Shown: positions 17,381 through 28,377, counted from the stretch's first letter. The stretch: DNA of 64,000 bases from Diplonema papillatum (GCA_030068145.1 JAPJBO010000088.1:1-64000); one strand, 5' to 3'. The notes: generated by a model from the sequence alone, not told the origin. Program-made: numbers and translations.

Positions 17381-17600
17381 ATGCAGCCCCTCTTGTCGGA
17401 AGCCGGCGAAGCCGCCCGGGACGTCGATGCCGCAAACTCCGGTTTCGAGGTTGTCGACTCCGCTGCAGCAGCAGCAGCAGCAGCAGCAGCAGGGGGCGGC
17501 CGCGCAGGGTTCGCCGGCGGACCGGGAGCGTGCGGTCGGTGTCCGAAGTGTCAGAGCGGCTGCCGGGCACGCCGGGGCCGATGGCGGCTTGCCTTACGTA
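17381..17600 (+). CDS. Candidate exon with Cys-rich CXXC-like motif
   Basis: From ATG, the frame gives an acidic start, a poly-Ala run from a CAG repeat, then GACGRCPKCQSGC followed by Arg-rich sequence. It could end at a donor near CTTAC|GTACTT. The Cys spacing recalls the first half of a CXXC zinc finger of the CFP1/MLL/DNMT1 type, which binds unmethylated CpG, but the second half is not seen. An overlapping frame (17427-17840) encodes poly-Gln instead, so the coding frame is not settled. Third-position C/G bias mildly favours the Cys-rich frame. Confidence 0.25.
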
Positions 17601-17807
17601 CTTACATCACTGGAGGCGGGGAAGGCCGGAATCCGATTTAGTGCCCACGTTGCCGGTGGTTCCGGGCTTGGTAGAGAGGGGTGTCCGCGAGGATCCTTTA
17701 GAGCGAAAGGTTCGCTTGCTGTTCGCAGCTCGTCGCAGCCAGGACCACCCGTCGGACGGAGATGCAAAAGTCTCCGGATGCCTCTCGGCCGCTCGGATTC
17801 GAGAGCG

Positions 17808-17856
17808 GACTTTTCACTCCGGAACGTTTTTCTGGAGTGAAAAGTTCGCCCTCGGA
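17808..17856. repeat. Perfect-stem inverted repeat
   Basis: GACTTTTCACTCC and GGAGTGAAAAGTT form a 13-bp stem, with GAGCG/CGCCCTC extending it imperfectly around a loop of about 12 bp. It is probably a small hairpin element; no function is assigned. Confidence 0.6.
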
Positions 17857-18324
17857 TCCGATGTTTTTGAGGGCCCCAGACGACTCTCGTCGCATAGTAG
17901 TCTAGTTTTTGTAGATGAGGGTAACTCTCGGAAGAAGATGCGGAGATTTTACGGAGGTCCGAACCGTTTCTGCTCGGCGAGAATGGCGTCGGAGGGAAAT
18001 GTTAGTTCAGTGTGTAGGCAGTACTGTCTGTCTCTAGTGCATGTTTGATGCTAGCATCAAGTCTTCCCCTTCTCCTCCCATCGATTCCTTCTGACGTCCT
18101 TCCAGGAGTACATACAACCCGGCAGGTATTGAGCCCGCGCAACGAGGCCTTCGGCGAAGCTCAAACAAACAGAACAGCTAACCCTCGTTTTGACTCTCTT
18201 CTTGCTCATCCTACTGTCGCTGCGCCAAATTTCTCGTCGATTTCCTCTAAAAGTCTCGTCGTCGGTGGTGTAGCCGTGGGATGTTGGAACGGACGGCTCC
18301 TTCGAAGAAGGGCGGATTGGCGGA

Positions 18325-21300
18325 TCACTCCAGGACGGGGGTGGCGTCGTCCTCGCTGCCGGTCGCCTGGCGCTGTGTGTCGTCGTCAAGCTGCACGCGC
18401 TGCAGCCCGGCGGCGCCGGGCGCCGCGTCGGCGGCGCAGGTGCTGCTTCCGTCGAAGTCGACCATGTCCACGTCGGCGGAGGCGGCGGCCGGCTGCGGCG
18501 GCTGCTGTTGCGGCTGTTCGGCCGCTGGCGGCTTCGCTTTCGGCGCGAAGAAGTCCGAAATCAGCTTCGCCGGCTCCGCCTTCTCGCCGGCGGCGCCCGC
18601 GTCCGCCGGCGGCGGGCCCTCGCCTTCGTCGTCGTCGTCGTCGAGGATCTTCTTCATCGAAGAAGAAGCGCTCGCCGCCTTCGCCGCCGCCTTCCTCTTT
18701 TTGGCGGGCGGCTGCTTAGACACGAACGGGTCCCGCGTCGACGCCGCCGGCTCCGCGGCAAGCAGCCTGGCGGTGCTGGCCAGGGCCTTCCGAGCGTTCG
18801 TCTCCGCCCTCTGCACGGTGGCACGCTCCTTCTTCTCGTCCGCCGCGGCGACGGCCTGCGGAGTCTTCGCCGGCTTCGGCTTGTCCGACGCCTGCTGCTT
18901 GCCGGCGGGCTTCTTCGCCGGCTGCTTCTTCGCCACGTCGGCGGCTCCGTTTTCGACCGCGGGTTCGTCGTCGTCGACGACGATCTCATCTACCGGCTCC
19001 GCGCCCTTCTTCGGCGGGGCTTCTGCCTTCTTCGCCGCCGGCTTCCTCGCTTTTTTCTCCTTCTTCGCCGTCGGCTTCGGCTCCTTCGCCTTCTCCTCCT
19101 CCTCGCCTTCCGCGGGGGGGGTTTCCGCCGGTTTCGCCCCGGGGTTCTTCTTTTTGTCGGCGGCCGGCTTCGCGCGCTTCCTGCCTTCGGCGGCCGCCGC
19201 CGCCGGCTTCCCGGTGGCCATCTCGAGCATGGCGCACGCCGTCGCCTCCTTCGCCGTCTCCTCTTCGCCTTCCGCGGGGGGGGCTTCCGGCTCCGGTTTC
19301 TTCTTTTTGTCGGCGCCCGGCTTCGGGCGTTTTCTGCCCGCCGCGCCGCCTCCGGCGGCCGGCGTCCCAGTGACGATCTCGAGCATGGTGCGCTTCTCGA
19401 CGACTTCGCCGGCGAACACCTTCCGGAAGCCGAGGACCACTGCCGGCAGCTTTCTGTAGCACGCCGCGTAGTCAGCTCCACCAGCGAAACCCGCAAGGCG
19501 GGTGTCGCAGCAGATCGAGGCCCAGTCGAAGGCCTTGACCGCGGCGCCTAGCAGGAGGGAGAAGTCTTGGGGCGACTTCCAAGTGCCGGCCGGGAGCTTG
19601 TCGGCTTTGCCCAGGGTCGATTCGACGGTCTTGTGGAAGCTGCGTATGGCGGGGACGGTTGCTGGGTGCTGCTCCGCAAGGGGCACTCGCTCGGCGACTA
19701 GGCGCGCGGCGCCCTCCAGCAGCAGCTTGCTGTGGTCTGCGGCGGCGAACGCGGTCGCCGCCAGCTTCGCGGCTTCCGGCTTCAGCTCGCCCGCGGTGCG
19801 CCGCGCCGCCAGCACGGCCACGTGCGCCGGGGTCTCGCAGTGGTACCGTGAACCGAGTGCGAGGCAAGACCAGTTGGCCACGGCTACAGCCTTCTGCTCG
19901 TGGCCCTGCCGGAGATACGCCACCACGTCGCCCTGGCAGGTGAACGCCGGTGTGCCGGCTGCGAGGAGGCCAGCGGGGTTCGCGTCCTTCACCTTGGCTT
20001 TCGCGCCGGCTTCGGCCGCCTTCTTCGCCTTCGCCCCGTTGCCGGCACCCTTCTTCGCCGCGGCCGCGGGGTTTTCCCCCTCTGCCTTCTCGGCGCCCCC
20101 GCCGTCCTTCGCTTCGGCACCGGTTTCGAGCTCCTTTTTGAATTCGCCGCCGTTTTCGGCCGCGGGCTGCGGGTGCGCTTGGGCCTCTGCTACCGCCGGG
20201 GCGGCGGGGGGGGAGGAGGGCCACTCCCAGACGTGGGGGACCCCCCAGAGTGCGACGGCCTTCGTGTACGGCTTCGCGGAGGACGCGGCGGCCAGCTCCG
20301 CGTCGCTGAAGACGCCGGGCAGCCCGAGGACGGCGAGGTTGGCGCGGGCGGTGGCCTCGTACGCGCAGATCCACGTCTTGTTCAGCCGCATTGCCGGTCG
20401 CCCCTCGACGGAGCCGCCGTACTTTTCCCGCGCCTGGCGGACCGACGCCGCCCAGAATTCCGAGTATTCAGCCAACCCCTCCGGGATGGGCGGGTCGGCC
20501 TTCCCGTTCAGCCGGACGAGCTCCCGGCGGAGGCAGTGGAAAGGCGTCCAGAAGAAGTCGGAGGCCCGGTGGAGGGCCGGCTGGTTGACGGGGGGGTCGA
20601 CTCCTTTGTAGAGCGACTCGAACGCGTTCGTCGCCGCCGCGCCGCTGCACGCCGGGCTGACGCTGCAGGCCATCCGGGTCAGGTCGCTCGACGGCAGGTG
20701 CGAAAACTCGTCCCGAGGCGTGCCTTGCACGACAGCCAGCGGCTTCGCTTCGGCGTCGGGCGCTTCGCTCACCTTGCGGAGCAGCTCGACGGCGGCGCGC
20801 GTGACGCCGGGAAGGGTGGCCCGCAGGGCCGGCGCGTGGGTTCCGATGTAGAAGCGGTAGCGGCACGTGTACCCGGGGAGCGCGACGAAGGCTTCGTATT
20901 CGGGCTCCGCGGCCGACGGCGCCTTGGCCATCGCCGCCGAGCGGGCGAGCACCCAGCCGCCCCCAGGCGCCTCCCGGAACACGAGCAGCACCGGCGGCGG
21001 CTGCTGCTGCTGCTGCTGCGGGTCCTGCATTTCTGCATCTTCTCCTTTGCCGTTCTGCTCAACGCCGGCGGCGGTCGCGTCGTCGGCTATTTCTTTCTTC
21101 ACTCCGTTTTCCTGCGGCGGTGTGTCGGCGGCCTCTTCTTTCACTCCGTTTTCTCTTTCCTGCAGCGGTTGTCCAGCGGCCTCTTCTTTCACCCCGTTTT
21201 CCTGCGGCGGTGTGTCGGCGGCTTCTTCTTTCACTCCGTTTTCTCTTTCCTGCGGCGGTTGTCCAGCGGCCTCTTCTTTCACCCCGTTTTCCTGCGGCGG

Positions 21301-23009
21301 TTGCGGCGCCGGCGCCGCGACCGCCTCGCCGGCTTCGACGACCCCGGGTCTGTTGATCCTGCACGAGACGCGCAGCGGGGTCCCCGCCTGCATCGTCGCC
21401 TGGACGGCTCCGCCGTCGTCGGCGCTTGGAAGCGCCTCGTAGTCAAAGACGCGCGAGAGGTCTTTGCCGTCGCCGTGCGGCGCCAGCTTTTCGACGGAAA
21501 ACGCCGCGACGCGCCCGCCTTCGGCGCCGTGGATGGCCAGCTTCCGCCCAACCCGGTGCAGGCCCGCCGCAAGGTCCGCCACCCACGTCGCCTCGGCGAG
21601 ACGGTCAACCGCTTCGAAGCTCGCGAAGATGTGCGTCCGCGTGTTCTTCGCGATCAGTCGGCCGGCAGTAGGATCGGCGGCGGAAGCTTCGCTGTCCTCC
21701 GAATCATCCGTGGCTTCGTACTCAGAGTCGTCGTCCGATTCTTCGCTGGATTCGGCGTCCGTGGCGTCTTCTTCCCCCTCGTCGTCGTCGTCACCGGAGG
21801 AAGAGCTGCCGCTCGACTGGATGGCGGTCTTCCGCTTCTTCTTCGGCGGCGACTTCTTCGACTTTTTCTTCGCGCCGGTTTTCGCCTGCTTGCCCGCCTT
21901 CGCCGCGGGCCCCCCGGCTTCTTCGCCGTCGGCGATCATGTTGTGCCGGGCGACCCGCAAGACGTGGTCCACGAACGCCTCGATCCGCGCTGCGAGGAGC
22001 GACGGCGTGAGGGCACTGGGGAACGGGTCGACCGCCGGCAGGTGCCCGGAGGCGCGCAGCCGGTTGGCCATGTCCCGGAAGCGGCCGAAGCCGAGGCTTT
22101 TAAGCAGCTTCGGGATCTCGACGACAACCCGCGTCTTCCAGCAGCCGAGGAGGGCCGCGGACCTCGACGCGGGTTTGCCCGGAGCCGAGTCTCCTCCTCG
22201 CTGGCGGTGGTCGATGTCGCCGAAGCCGCGTCGGACTACTGTCCGGGTGCGCGTCCTCGGCTCGATGACGAGTTGGAGGGTCGGCTCGAGGGACTCCTTG
22301 TGCTGCTCGAACTTCGGGTGGCAGCAGACTTGGCGGAGGAGGGCTTCGAGCTGGTGCTGCTTTTCGACGTCTTCCTGCTTGAACAGCGCGGACGACGGAA
22401 GACTCGCGATCTCGTCTTTGCAGACCGCCTGCAGCTGCTTCAAGAACTCGGCGACCTCCTCGTCGGTTTCGGGCGGAGACCCGCCGTTGAGCTTGCGGGC
22501 GAGGGTGAGGCCGGACACTTCTTCGGGCAGCGTTTTGCTCCAGAAATCGGGGTCGTCCTCGAGCTCCTTGCCGTCGACGTTGAACTTGACCTCGCTGAAG
22601 CCGGAGAGCCCGCGGACGGCGCTGCCGGCAGCGTCCTTCGCGCCGTGCACGATGCGCTTCGAGCGCTCGAGGATCTCGTCGATGGTCTCCTCCTTCTCCT
22701 CTTCGTTCTGGTCCTTCTTGAAGAGGTCGTACGCGCCGTGCTTGAGCACCCGCTCGATCTCCGCCGACGACAGCCCCATGGCTCCGGTGGCCTTCGCGCC
22801 TTTCGTCTGCGCGGCGGCGTGCAGGATCACGTGGTCTAGCCCGAGCTTCTGCGAGGCAACCTCGAACATCCTCTCCTCGTACGTCTTTTCGGTCAGCAGC
22901 CGGTACACTTCGACTTCCTTCGTCTGCCCGATCCTGTGCGCGCGGGCTTGCGCTTGGATGTCGTTTTGCGGGTTCCAGTCGCTGTCATATATCACGACTT
23001 TCGAAGCGC
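18325..23009 (-). CDS. CHD-type chromatin remodeller, exon 2 (helicase end, SANT-like region, C-terminal tail)
   Basis: The exon starts after the acceptor CTCGTGCAG at codon phase 1. It restores [17 protein letters not shown] across the junction. It supplies helicase motif VI ([11 protein letters not shown]) and the family-typical [19 protein letters not shown] and [20 protein letters not shown] segments. A SANT-like stretch ([18 protein letters not shown]) and a long acidic/basic linker follow. Next come about five repeats of [12 protein letters not shown], then a region shared with the neighbouring paralogue ([27 protein letters not shown]). A disordered Lys/Ala/Pro-rich tail of about 600 aa ends the protein, with a PIP-box-like KLISDFFAP near residue 2,250. 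The spliced protein is 2,327 aa. It ends at TAG/TGA-bounded frame 18325. Family: SNF2 helicases that slide or space nucleosomes in the nucleus. Confidence 0.92.
21090..21310 (-). repeat. In-frame repeat encoding [12 protein letters not shown] units
   Basis: Alternating 36-42 bp units encode [12 protein letters not shown] with G-Q or D-T linkers and ERENGVKEE variants. They form a tandem array within the disordered linker of the CHD protein. All units keep frame, so selection for reading continuity is plausible. Confidence 0.9.
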
Positions 23010-23055
23010 CTGCACGAGGTTGTGTGGCTTGTTGCGATACCCAGTACCGTAGTAG

Positions 23056-23235
23056 TGAGCCGGTCCATCCCCTCTTGATAGGCCGTGATAGACCGAAGAA
23101 TACAGCACCGGGCAATTCGATGCAGCTCTAGGGACTAGGGATGGACCTGATAGACCGTGGTGGACCGTGATTCACTGCGATAAACAGCGGCAGGCACTTC
23201 GATGCAGGTTCAAGAGATAGGGACGGACCGGCTCA
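23056..23235. mobile_element. Family C MITE (hAT-like), full copy
   Basis: A 180-bp element begins TGAGCCGGTCC and ends GGACCGGCTCA, with no coding capacity. The flanking 8-mers CGTAGTAG and GGTAGTAA match at six of eight positions, as expected of an aged 8-bp target duplication. The 47.74-kb copy has a perfect one. Confidence 0.85.
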
Positions 23236-23349
23236 GGTAGTAACCTCTTTGAGAGACAGCTCTCGGTTCATCCCGCGTCGCCAGTCCTGCTTTAGAACTA
23301 GGATTCTATACGTCAAGGTGCAATGAAACACGTCAAGTATTTCCTACAA

Positions 23350-23588
23350 TGCACAAAAAATACTCGAGGGACTGCCTTGTGCTCATTTCGAAGGAGGCCA
23401 GAGGGGGAGGAAACTTTTGTTGAACGCTTATGCCCGCCACTAAACCCAGATTTACCTGTGTTTCGTGTGAGCTACAGCACATTTACCTCCTTGATCTTGG
23501 AATATTGTTGCGATAGAGTACCACACTATCCTTTGATCTTTCGCAACTGGTAGTCTCCTCAAGCATTTCCTACAAAGCGGGTGCTTGT
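23350..23588 (+). mobile_element. Family A element, near-full copy
   Basis: The copy runs from AAAAAATACTCGAGGGACTG to GCGGGTGCTTGTACAAAAA. It lacks a short internal stretch (about 28 bp near TACAACTACAAAGTGGGTC) present in other copies. It abuts the next family A copy directly. Confidence 0.8.
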
Positions 23589-24330
23589 ACAAAAATACTC
23601 GAGGGACTGCCTTGTGCTCATTTCGAAGGAGGCTAGAGGGGGAGAAAACAATACAACTACAAAGTGGGTCTTTTTTGTTGAACGCTTAGGCGGTCCATGC
23701 GGTCTGAGTCGCCGCCCCGGCTGCCCTCGGTGGACCGCAGTCCCTGAGGTCGCCATCATCCGGGTCGTCGCTCTCAGCGAACGAAACGCGGCGCGCCGCC
23801 GGCGGAGATAGGGCCGCGGTAGAGTCGGTGGGGGTGGCGGGGAGCGGCATGTGCCCCGGCGTCTGTGGCGGGGGCGCGGCCTTCGGGGACGAGCGCAACA
23901 GGTCTGCAAACTCGCCCTCGGTGGCGGAAGGCGCCGACGCGACTGCGAGCCACGCCAGTACCCACTGGGCGACGCCCTCCGGGGGGGCCTCCTCGTCGGT
24001 GTAGCCCAAGGCGCCCAGGAGGCGCCTCAGCCCGGCTTCCGCGGTGCCCTCGACCTCGCGGGCGACCTTCAACACCGTCGAGAGACGGCGGTTGTTCGCG
24101 GTGAAGGAAAAAAGGGACGGGACATCAGTCCCGACCACCTTCTTCACCCAACTCACCGCGCCCGACCTGTCGAGTTGCTTCGGCATTTTTGTTGAACGCT
24201 TACGCCCGCCACTAAACCCAGGGTTACCTGTGTTTCGTGTGGGCTACAGCACATTTACCTCCTTTGATCTATCGCAACTGGCAGTCTCCTCAAGCATTTC
24301 CTACAAAGCAGGTGCTTATACAAAAAAACA
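23589..24330 (+). mobile_element. Family A element split by a 497-bp insert
   Basis: The left part (23589-23688) and right part (24186-24330) together make one complete element. They overlap only in TTTTTGTTGAACGCTTA, present once on each side of the insert. This is the arrangement produced when DNA inserts with a 17-bp target duplication, or by a templated repair event. Confidence 0.8.
23686..24186 (-). CDS. Captured ORF inside a MITE, 166 aa, unknown
   Basis: The inserted DNA is GC-rich and open throughout on the minus strand. The ATG uses its A from the right duplication copy and the TAA stop lies in the left copy, so the insert itself is a stop-free coding-like fragment. The first about 90 residues look globular and helical, with VSWVKKVVGTDVPSLFSF and LRRLLGALGY. 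The remainder is Pro/Ala-rich and disordered. I do not recognise a family. It sits within an intron of the CHD gene on the same strand and is probably an exon fragment from elsewhere in the genome. Expression is unproven. Confidence 0.35.
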   Translation of the reverse strand: MPKQLDRSGAVSWVKKVVGTDVPSLFSFTANNRRLSTVLKVAREVEGTAEAGLRRLLGALGYTDEEAPPEGVAQWVLAWLAVASAPSATEGEFADLLRSSPKAAPPPQTPGHMPLPATPTDSTAALSPPAARRVSFAESDDPDDGDLRDCGPPRAAGAATQTAWTA

Positions 24331-24337
24331 AGGGTAA

Positions 24338-24613
24338 GGTGCCTTAGGGGACTAGTCCCAATGTGAAATGTGCCCTAGGGGACTAGTCCCACTTGCAGAT
24401 TTTTGCTTATTTTGGCGAATTTTGCCGATTTTTCCAGATTTTGGCCATTTCTGCCGATTTTCCAGATTTTGGCAGAATCTGGCCATTTTTGCCGATTTTT
24501 CCAGATTTTGGCCATTTCTGCCGATTTTTCCAGATTTTGGCAATCGTAATGCAAAATAGGGACTAGTCCCCTAAGGGTACATTTCACATTGGGACTAGTC
24601 CCCGAAGGCACTT
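24338..24613. mobile_element. Long-TIR hairpin element
   Basis: Inverted repeats of about 52 bp each contain two GGGACTAGTCCC palindromes and AATGTGAAATGT. They enclose four to five tandem units near CCGATTTTTCCAGATTTTGG. No protein is encoded. GGGACTAGTCCC-like motifs also occur in the family E repeats at 44.9, 57.7 and 58.6 kb. Confidence 0.85.
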
Positions 24614-24642
24614 TTCTCAAAAAAACAAAGAACGGCTACTAC

Positions 24643-26941
24643 CTGTTAGTGTGATGCCGCAACCGCCTGCGCGGGTGGAGATGAGGAAGACGAAGCCGTC
24701 GTCTTCCGGGTCCTGGAAACGGTCGACGGCGCGCTGCCGGTCGGCTCCGGCGACGCTGCCGGTGAGCGTCTCGAACGGGAGCCCCTTCCACGTCAGGTAC
24801 TCTGCGATGACGTCGAGGACGATCACAAACTGCGAGAAAACCAGGACCTTGTGCCCTTCCTCCCTAAACCGCGCCAGCAGCTTGTCGAGGAACGTGAGCT
24901 TGGCCGAGCACCGCACCATGATTTCCATCACCTGGTCGTAGTTCGGCCGCCGGGTGCTGGAGAACCCGAGGGAGGCCATCATCTCGTCCTCGCCGTCCTT
25001 GAGTAGCCACGGGTGGTTGCAGCACTTCCGGAGCTCCATGCACACGTTCCGCACCCGGGCCACGTTGCTCTTCCCGAGGAGGGCCGCCCGGTGGCGGTCC
25101 AGCACCGTCTTGTACGCCTCCCTTTGCAGCTTCGGCAGCGCGACTTTCACCAGGATTTCGACCTTCGCGGGGATCGACTTTTCGACGTCCGCTTTCTCCC
25201 TGCGCAGCAGGCGCGGGCCAAGCAGCTCGAACAGGTCGGTTAGTCGCTCTTCGGTCATCGGAGTGTACCGGGCAACGAATTCCTCCTTCGTTTTTTCGAC
25301 GGTCTTCGGGTTGAGATACCGCAAGACTGAGTACAACTCATCGATGCGGTTCTGCACGGGCGTTCCGGTGAGGATGACGCGGTGCTCCGCCCGGAGGCTG
25401 GAGAGGTGCTTTAGGAGGGTCGCCTCCTCGTTCTTGATGCGGTGGCCCTCGTCGATGACGATGGCGGCCCAGTGGATGGGCTTGAACCTGTGGATGTCCC
25501 GCGCGATCCACTCATACGTCGTGACGACGACGTTGAACTTGATCTTCGTGCCCGCCGTGAAGTGCCGGCGTGGGTGAACCGGCGGCCCGTAGAAGAACTC
25601 GTTGCAAAAAATGCGGTCCCGTGCTTCCTCGACGCCCAAGTACGTGATCACGTTCATGTCGACCCAGCCGGCTGCCTCCCGGCGCCAGTGCGTGATCGTG
25701 GCGAGCGGCGCTACCACCAGAAAAGGTCCTTCGACTCGCCGGAGCCGGCGGAGCGCTTCGAAGAAGATGATGACCTGCACCGTCTTGCCGAGGCCCATTT
25801 CGTCCCCGAGGATGCACGAGGTGTGCGTCAGCCAGTTGTGCACGAGCCAAACGATGCCTTGGATCTGGTAGTCGCGGAGCTTGTGGTCGTTGAGGAACGT
25901 CCAACCCCGCACGAGGCCCACCAGCCGCTCCATGAGCCCGGGCGTCAGCCTCGGCCGCGTGAAATCGGACCCGAACTGGGGCGCGACGTTCCACTTCTCG
26001 AAGCGCGAAATGTGCGCGCCGAGCTGCAGTTTGCCCTTCACGAAGGCCTCGGTCTCCCACGTCGCTTGGTCGTACGGCAGCGCGGCCCACTTGACGAGGT
26101 ACGAGACGGTCTTGTTCGAGCCGACGTGCTTCTGCACGATCTTCTCGGGCTCGAGGTTCGCCGGGTCGAACAGCTCCGGCTCGCGCGGCTTCTTCCGCAC
26201 GATCCGGTTCTTCTGCGCGGCCTCTTCTTTTTCGACCCGCGTCTTGTAGTGTTGGAGCTTCGTGGTGCACCCCTTCGGGCCTCGGTGCAAGTCATCCACC
26301 GCGCTTTCGGAGAGCCACTCTAGGTGGTGGTACGACAGGCGTTTGAATTTGACAAGGTACTCGGTTTCTTCCGGCGACTCTGCGTTCGGACGGTGAGCGA
26401 GGATCAAGTCGAGTTCTTTCGTTTCGTCGTCGTCGGAGTCGGGTTCGTCGGCGTCGCTGGATGCTGTTTCGGCGTCAGAGTCGGAGGAGTCGTCGGATGA
26501 CGTCGAGGGTTCCCGGCCGCGTTTTCGCTGGTACGTGCGCGGTGGGGGTGCCCGCTGCTGCTTGGGGGCCGGCTTTTTCAGGGCGTTCATCCTTTGCCGC
26601 TGGGCGACGCGCTTATTCATGGGAAGGTCGTCCAGGGAGGACTCTTCGGACTCCGACTCTTCACCTTCCTCGTCTTCTTCGTCGTCTTGTTCGGCGCCGG
26701 ATGAAGAGGTGTCGCTCTCGACTCGCGGCCGCTTCCTCTTGTTCCACTGTCCCGGCGGCGGGTCTGGGCTGGCCGCCTCCATCACCATGCGGAGCGCCAC
26801 GGCGCGCTTCGACTCCATTTCGCCGGCGGCTGCCGCTGCCGGCTGCGCAGGCGCCGCCATGATGTTGCGGCCCTCGTCGCCCGACTCGGCACCCTCGGCG
26901 CCGAACAGCACGCGGGTCCCGGAGCTGCTGTCGTCGGCCAT
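24643..26941 (-). CDS. CHD-type chromatin remodeller, exon 1 (chromodomains and ATPase)
   Basis: The exon starts at ATG (MADDSSSGTRVLF) and encodes 766 aa before the split codon. An acidic Ser-rich N-terminus leads to chromodomain 1 (about 179-235, with YLVKFKRLSYHHLEWL) and chromodomain 2 (about 262-305, YLVKWAALPYDQATWETE). The SNF2 ATPase has motif I DEMGLGKT near 384, motif II IDEGHRIKN near 495, motif III LTGTPVQN near 522, and lobe 2 with VLVFSQFVIVLDVIAEYL near 700. It ends in TRAGGCGITLTG at motif V. All ATP-binding and hydrolysis residues are present, so an active remodeller is expected. Tandem chromodomains before the helicase define the CHD family. The subfamily (CHD1, CHD3/4 or CHD6-9 type) is not clear because no PHD fingers are seen and the C-terminus is unusual. 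Confidence 0.95.
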
Positions 26942-27451
26942 TTATCGCGCGCCTCCTCCCCTCTTTTCCCCCCGCAAACGACTCCAGTCTAAACAGCCAC
27001 GGCGACGCGAAGGTCTCTCCAGGCAAACGAAGCGGCCTGCGGCACGAACAACGACCTCCGGCGGCGAATCCTCTGTTTTACGCCCCTGAGGGAGCGCACA
27101 CACAGCGCGGGTCCTTGTCGGGACGAGGCCGGAATCAGGCACGCGCGCGGCGTTCTGACTCTGCTTGCTTTTTTTTTTTTTTTGCTAGGAAACCGTCACC
27201 CCGAGTTTTCTCCCTTTGTGCTCGTCTGTGTCGGATTCCCTTCCTCGGTGCACACTGCACGAAGCTTTGAGCCTCGGTCCGCCCCCCTCTGCGGCGATAG
27301 GTACCACACGCGCGCGCTATTCCGGTGAAAGCGTCGCGATGTCAGGGGGGAGGGGGAGACAAAAAAGCCAGGCGGGGAGGAAGAGTGCGGGTGTTGTTTC
27401 TTCTCTTTTTTGGGTGTGTCTGTGCGTGGGTGGCGTGAGTGTTTTGTGTTT

Positions 27452-27593
27452 TTTTTGTATAAGCACCCGCTTTGTAAGAAATGCTGGAGGAGACTGCCAG
27501 TTGCGATAGATCAAAGGAGGTACGCTGTAGCCCACACGAACCACAGATAAATCTGGGTTTAGTGGCGGGCGTAAGCGTTCAACAAACGCTTAT
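27452..27593 (-). mobile_element. Family A element, right part, reverse orientation
   Basis: The copy reads GTATAAGCACCCGCTTTGTA through GTGGCGGGCGTAAGCGTTCA, the reverse complement of the right half of family A. It ends at the same TGTTGAACGCTTA motif where the 23.6-kb copy is split. Confidence 0.8.
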
Positions 27594-27712
27594 GCAATGT
27601 GTGAGGAAACTGAACCGCCCAAGTAGGACCTTCTGATCATGATCATTTGCCAATTTGCCACCTGAAACCACGTCCAGGATTTGGGCTCAGGGTAGTGCGG
27701 TCAACGAAACGT
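27594..27712 (+). repeat. Inverted-pair repeat, left arm
   Basis: This arm runs from GCAATGTGTGAGGAAACTGA to GGTAGTGCGGTCAACG and is the reverse complement of 35071-35188 with few differences. The two arms enclose the last two modelled exons of the inactive CHD gene. Confidence 0.85.
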
Positions 27713-28377
27713 CTCACGGACGGTGGGTTGCGTGCCCAATGTCATGGAAAACGGTGCAAAAAAAGAGGACTCGTTCGCTCGCGCAGCGGGCCGGACTTGT
27801 CGGGGGAGTGCATTCAAGCAGAAAATTGGTCGTACTCAACACGGAATATCGGAATTGGATGGGTCCCGCGTGGATTCCGATGCCAGCACAGACACCTTCC
27901 TTAACTAAAGGCCGGTCGTCATCACTGTAGAAGGACAACTGCTTACCCTACCGTTTAAGATGGGCACATTCAGCCTGACAGATTTTGCACCTAGGAGGAC
28001 AACTGCGCTGCCCTACCGTATAGATGGGCACATAGCCTGACAGATTTTGCACCAAGTGCTGACACCGGTCAAGAACGTCCAGCTCGCTCACGCCCTTCTG
28101 AAAACTACAAGGCCTTACGTACGTGCCGGGAGGAAGTTAGCCTCTTAGGCTAATCTCCTTCCAAACACGCGAATGTGTTCGCGTTTGCTGGCAACTTGCA
28201 ATTCAAAAAGGAAGAAAAAGAGAGTGGAAGCAAGGCGCTGAGAAAAGTCTACGTGTGCAAGCTTCGAGCACACTGATTCGATACGGGCCAGGCTGTTGCT
28301 CAGTTTAAAGCAGCAAAAGAACGAAGCTCTAGTAACTGGGACCAGTCTAACACGTGGAGGGCGGCCTTTTTTCCTGC

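Larger units (their letters stand above)
23010..24642 (-). other. Intron of the CHD gene, built largely of mobile elements
   Basis: The intron is 1,633 bp with donor ACAG|GTAGTAG and acceptor CGTGCAG|GCGC, in phase 1. It separates the codons of helicase motif V. It contains, in order along the plus strand, a hAT-like MITE, a family A element, a second family A element split by a captured ORF, and a long-TIR hairpin element. Little sequence is left that is not transposon-derived. Confidence 0.88.

Noticed and set aside
19900-22839. A 979-codon plus-strand frame opposite the active CHD exon 2
   Set aside because: It is the antisense shadow of a GC3-rich coding exon. It is Arg/Gly-rich without domain resemblance, while the minus strand carries clear CHD sequence.
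23056-23115. Extension of the CHD exon 2 frame into [16 protein letters not shown]
   Set aside because: This peptide is translated from the family C MITE; the acceptor at 23010 and the restored motif V show that the exon begins downstream of it.
24352-24620. Lys/Asn-rich frames (SGKIGRNGQNLEKS)
   Set aside because: They come from the internal tandem repeats of the long-TIR hairpin element.
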